This document shows, one piece after another, positions 63,416 through 64,000 of a DNA stretch of 64,000 bases. The first letter of the stretch is position 1. Each line of letters begins with the position of its first letter. A program made the position numbers and the translations under genes. Under the pieces are notes generated by a model. That model searched no databases, was not told where the DNA came from, and worked only from the letters and a program-made list of their open reading frames with translations. The stretch is taken from positions 275,864-339,863 of the forward strand of contig LJUJ01000001.1 in assembly GCA_001303785.1 (NCBI GenBank). Direction: 5' to 3'. Source of the DNA: Caldifarciminota bacterium SM23_42. GTDB lineage: Bacteria > Hydrothermota > Tepidihabitantia > SM23-42.

Positions 63416-64000
63416 TTACTCCTTGGATTCCCGCCAATTCTCGATGCCTTCCCTGACAAGAAATAGCATAATGATTATGCCGGCGATAGGGTCGGCTTGC
63501 CAGAAACCGAATAGATAATTTGAACCTAAACCAATCAGCAAAGCGACAGAAAGAAAAGCGCACGCCAGGGTTTCTTTTGAGTCGGCAATCAATGCTTTGC
63601 TCTTGATTTTCTGCCCAAGACGATACTTCTGTAGCATCAATATGGGCATGACAACAAGCGACACAACAGCAATGATTATTCCCGGCAGGGTAGGTTCTGG
63701 TATCTCTTGTCCTAAAAGTTTATCAATTGATTCATACAAGACGTATGCACCCAGTAAAAAGAATGTGACAGCGACAAATTGCTGCGCTTTCTTCTCGACC
63801 CTTTCTTCATACTCCGGTGACACCTTACCGTGCTTGCGCAAGCGCCATACTAAGACCATTCCAGAAAGTGATTCAACGATACTATCGAGGCCAAAGCCGA
63901 TCAGTGCGATGCTATTTGCCATTTGACCAAACAATATCGATAAAAATGCCTCAGCTAGGTTGTAACCGACCGTGAAATATTCGAGAAGGAGGGCTCTCCT
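63416..64000 (-). CDS. Cation diffusion facilitator transporter, N-terminus cut by window edge
   Basis: 195 codons are visible and the start lies beyond 64000. It shows EYFTVGYNLAEAF, GFGLDSIVESLSG, ADSKETLAC and DPIAGIIIMLFLVREGI, typical of the CDF membrane half with Asp residues that bind metal. It should export Zn2+, Fe2+, Mn2+ or a similar ion. No His-rich loop or cytosolic C-terminal domain is visible; the protein ends soon after the last span, so it is a short form. Confidence 0.8.
   Translation of the reverse strand, partial: RRALLLEYFTVGYNLAEAFLSILFGQMANSIALIGFGLDSIVESLSGMVLVWRLRKHGKVSPEYEERVEKKAQQFVAVTFFLLGAYVLYESIDKLLGQEIPEPTLPGIIIAVVSLVVMPILMLQKYRLGQKIKSKALIADSKETLACAFLSVALLIGLGSNYLFGFWQADPIAGIIIMLFLVREGIENWRESKE

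Noticed and set aside
1..64000. CRISPR arrays, insertion sequences, prophage genes, rRNA
   Set aside because: None was found: no regularly spaced repeats, transposase, integrase or rRNA sequence in the window.

Overview
The window looks like a chromosomal segment of a diderm bacterium. It encodes BamA, an Skp-like chaperone, LolA, a SurA-type isomerase, lipoproteins and outer-membrane barrels. Two secreted proteins end in Por-type (type IX-like) C-terminal sorting domains, and three PorV-like barrels are present. Together with pyruvoyl arginine decarboxylase, TrkH/TrkA and a bacterial alpha-2-macroglobulin, this suggests an FCB-like or candidate-phylum lineage of the WOR-3/Stahlbacteria kind. 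That placement is an inference from gene content, not a phylogeny. I see no rRNA, insertion sequence, prophage or CRISPR array.

Layout. 1-3.6 kb: glmU (cut by the window edge), a HAD phosphatase, a lipoprotein and a barrel. 3.6-6.9 kb: type IV pilus regulation, with an NtrC/PilR-like activator, a good sigma-54 promoter, a long structured leader, two pilins and a TM-HAMP protein. 6.9-9.5 kb: ABC transporter and a TPR-like protein. 9.6-14.3 kb: SurA-like isomerase, galT, glgA, rubredoxin. 14.4-16 kb: ECF sigma factor, zinc anti-sigma factor and CpxP-like protein. 16-21.6 kb: clpC-bamA-skp on the minus strand. 21.7-27.7 kb: a six-gene minus operon (lolA, thioesterase, rimO, barrel, TPR protein, tryptophanase-like lyase). 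27.8-31.7 kb: a sorting-domain protein, a barrel and a purine permease with a long leader. 31.9-34.6 kb: tRNA-Gly, DJ-1 lipoprotein, dtd, yicC, gmk. 34.6-40 kb: tRNA-Ala, then pdaD, barrel, 5'-nucleotidase, sorting-domain nuclease and PorV-like barrel. 40-44.2 kb: YhfC-type membrane protein, DMT and DASS transporters, acetyltransferase. 44.2-45.8 kb: an unusual cassette (structured leader, RNHCP protein, 40-residue cysteine peptide, AEP primase-like protein). 45.9-53.9 kb: alpha-2-macroglobulin and penicillin-binding protein 1C. 54-55.1 kb: 2H phosphoesterase plus macro domain. 55.2-60.2 kb: Trk potassium operon and corA. 60.2-64 kb: zinc-ribbon protein, strong dyads, YcaQ-like protein, epimerase, CDF transporter.

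Two window-wide patterns stand out. Twenty hand-found sigma-70-like promoters share a -35/-10 spacer of exactly 16 bp (two tRNA genes included). At eight of them the start codon lies only 5-9 nt after the -10 box, so those mRNAs should be leaderless or nearly so. Intrinsic terminators with U-tracts are almost absent.

The stretches I consider most worth testing are the RNHCP/40-aa/primase cassette and its leader (44.27-45.79 kb), the 2H-phosphoesterase/macro-domain pair (a possible ADP-ribose cyclic phosphate salvage module), the Skp fusion beside bamA, and the structured leaders of the pilin and purine permease genes.
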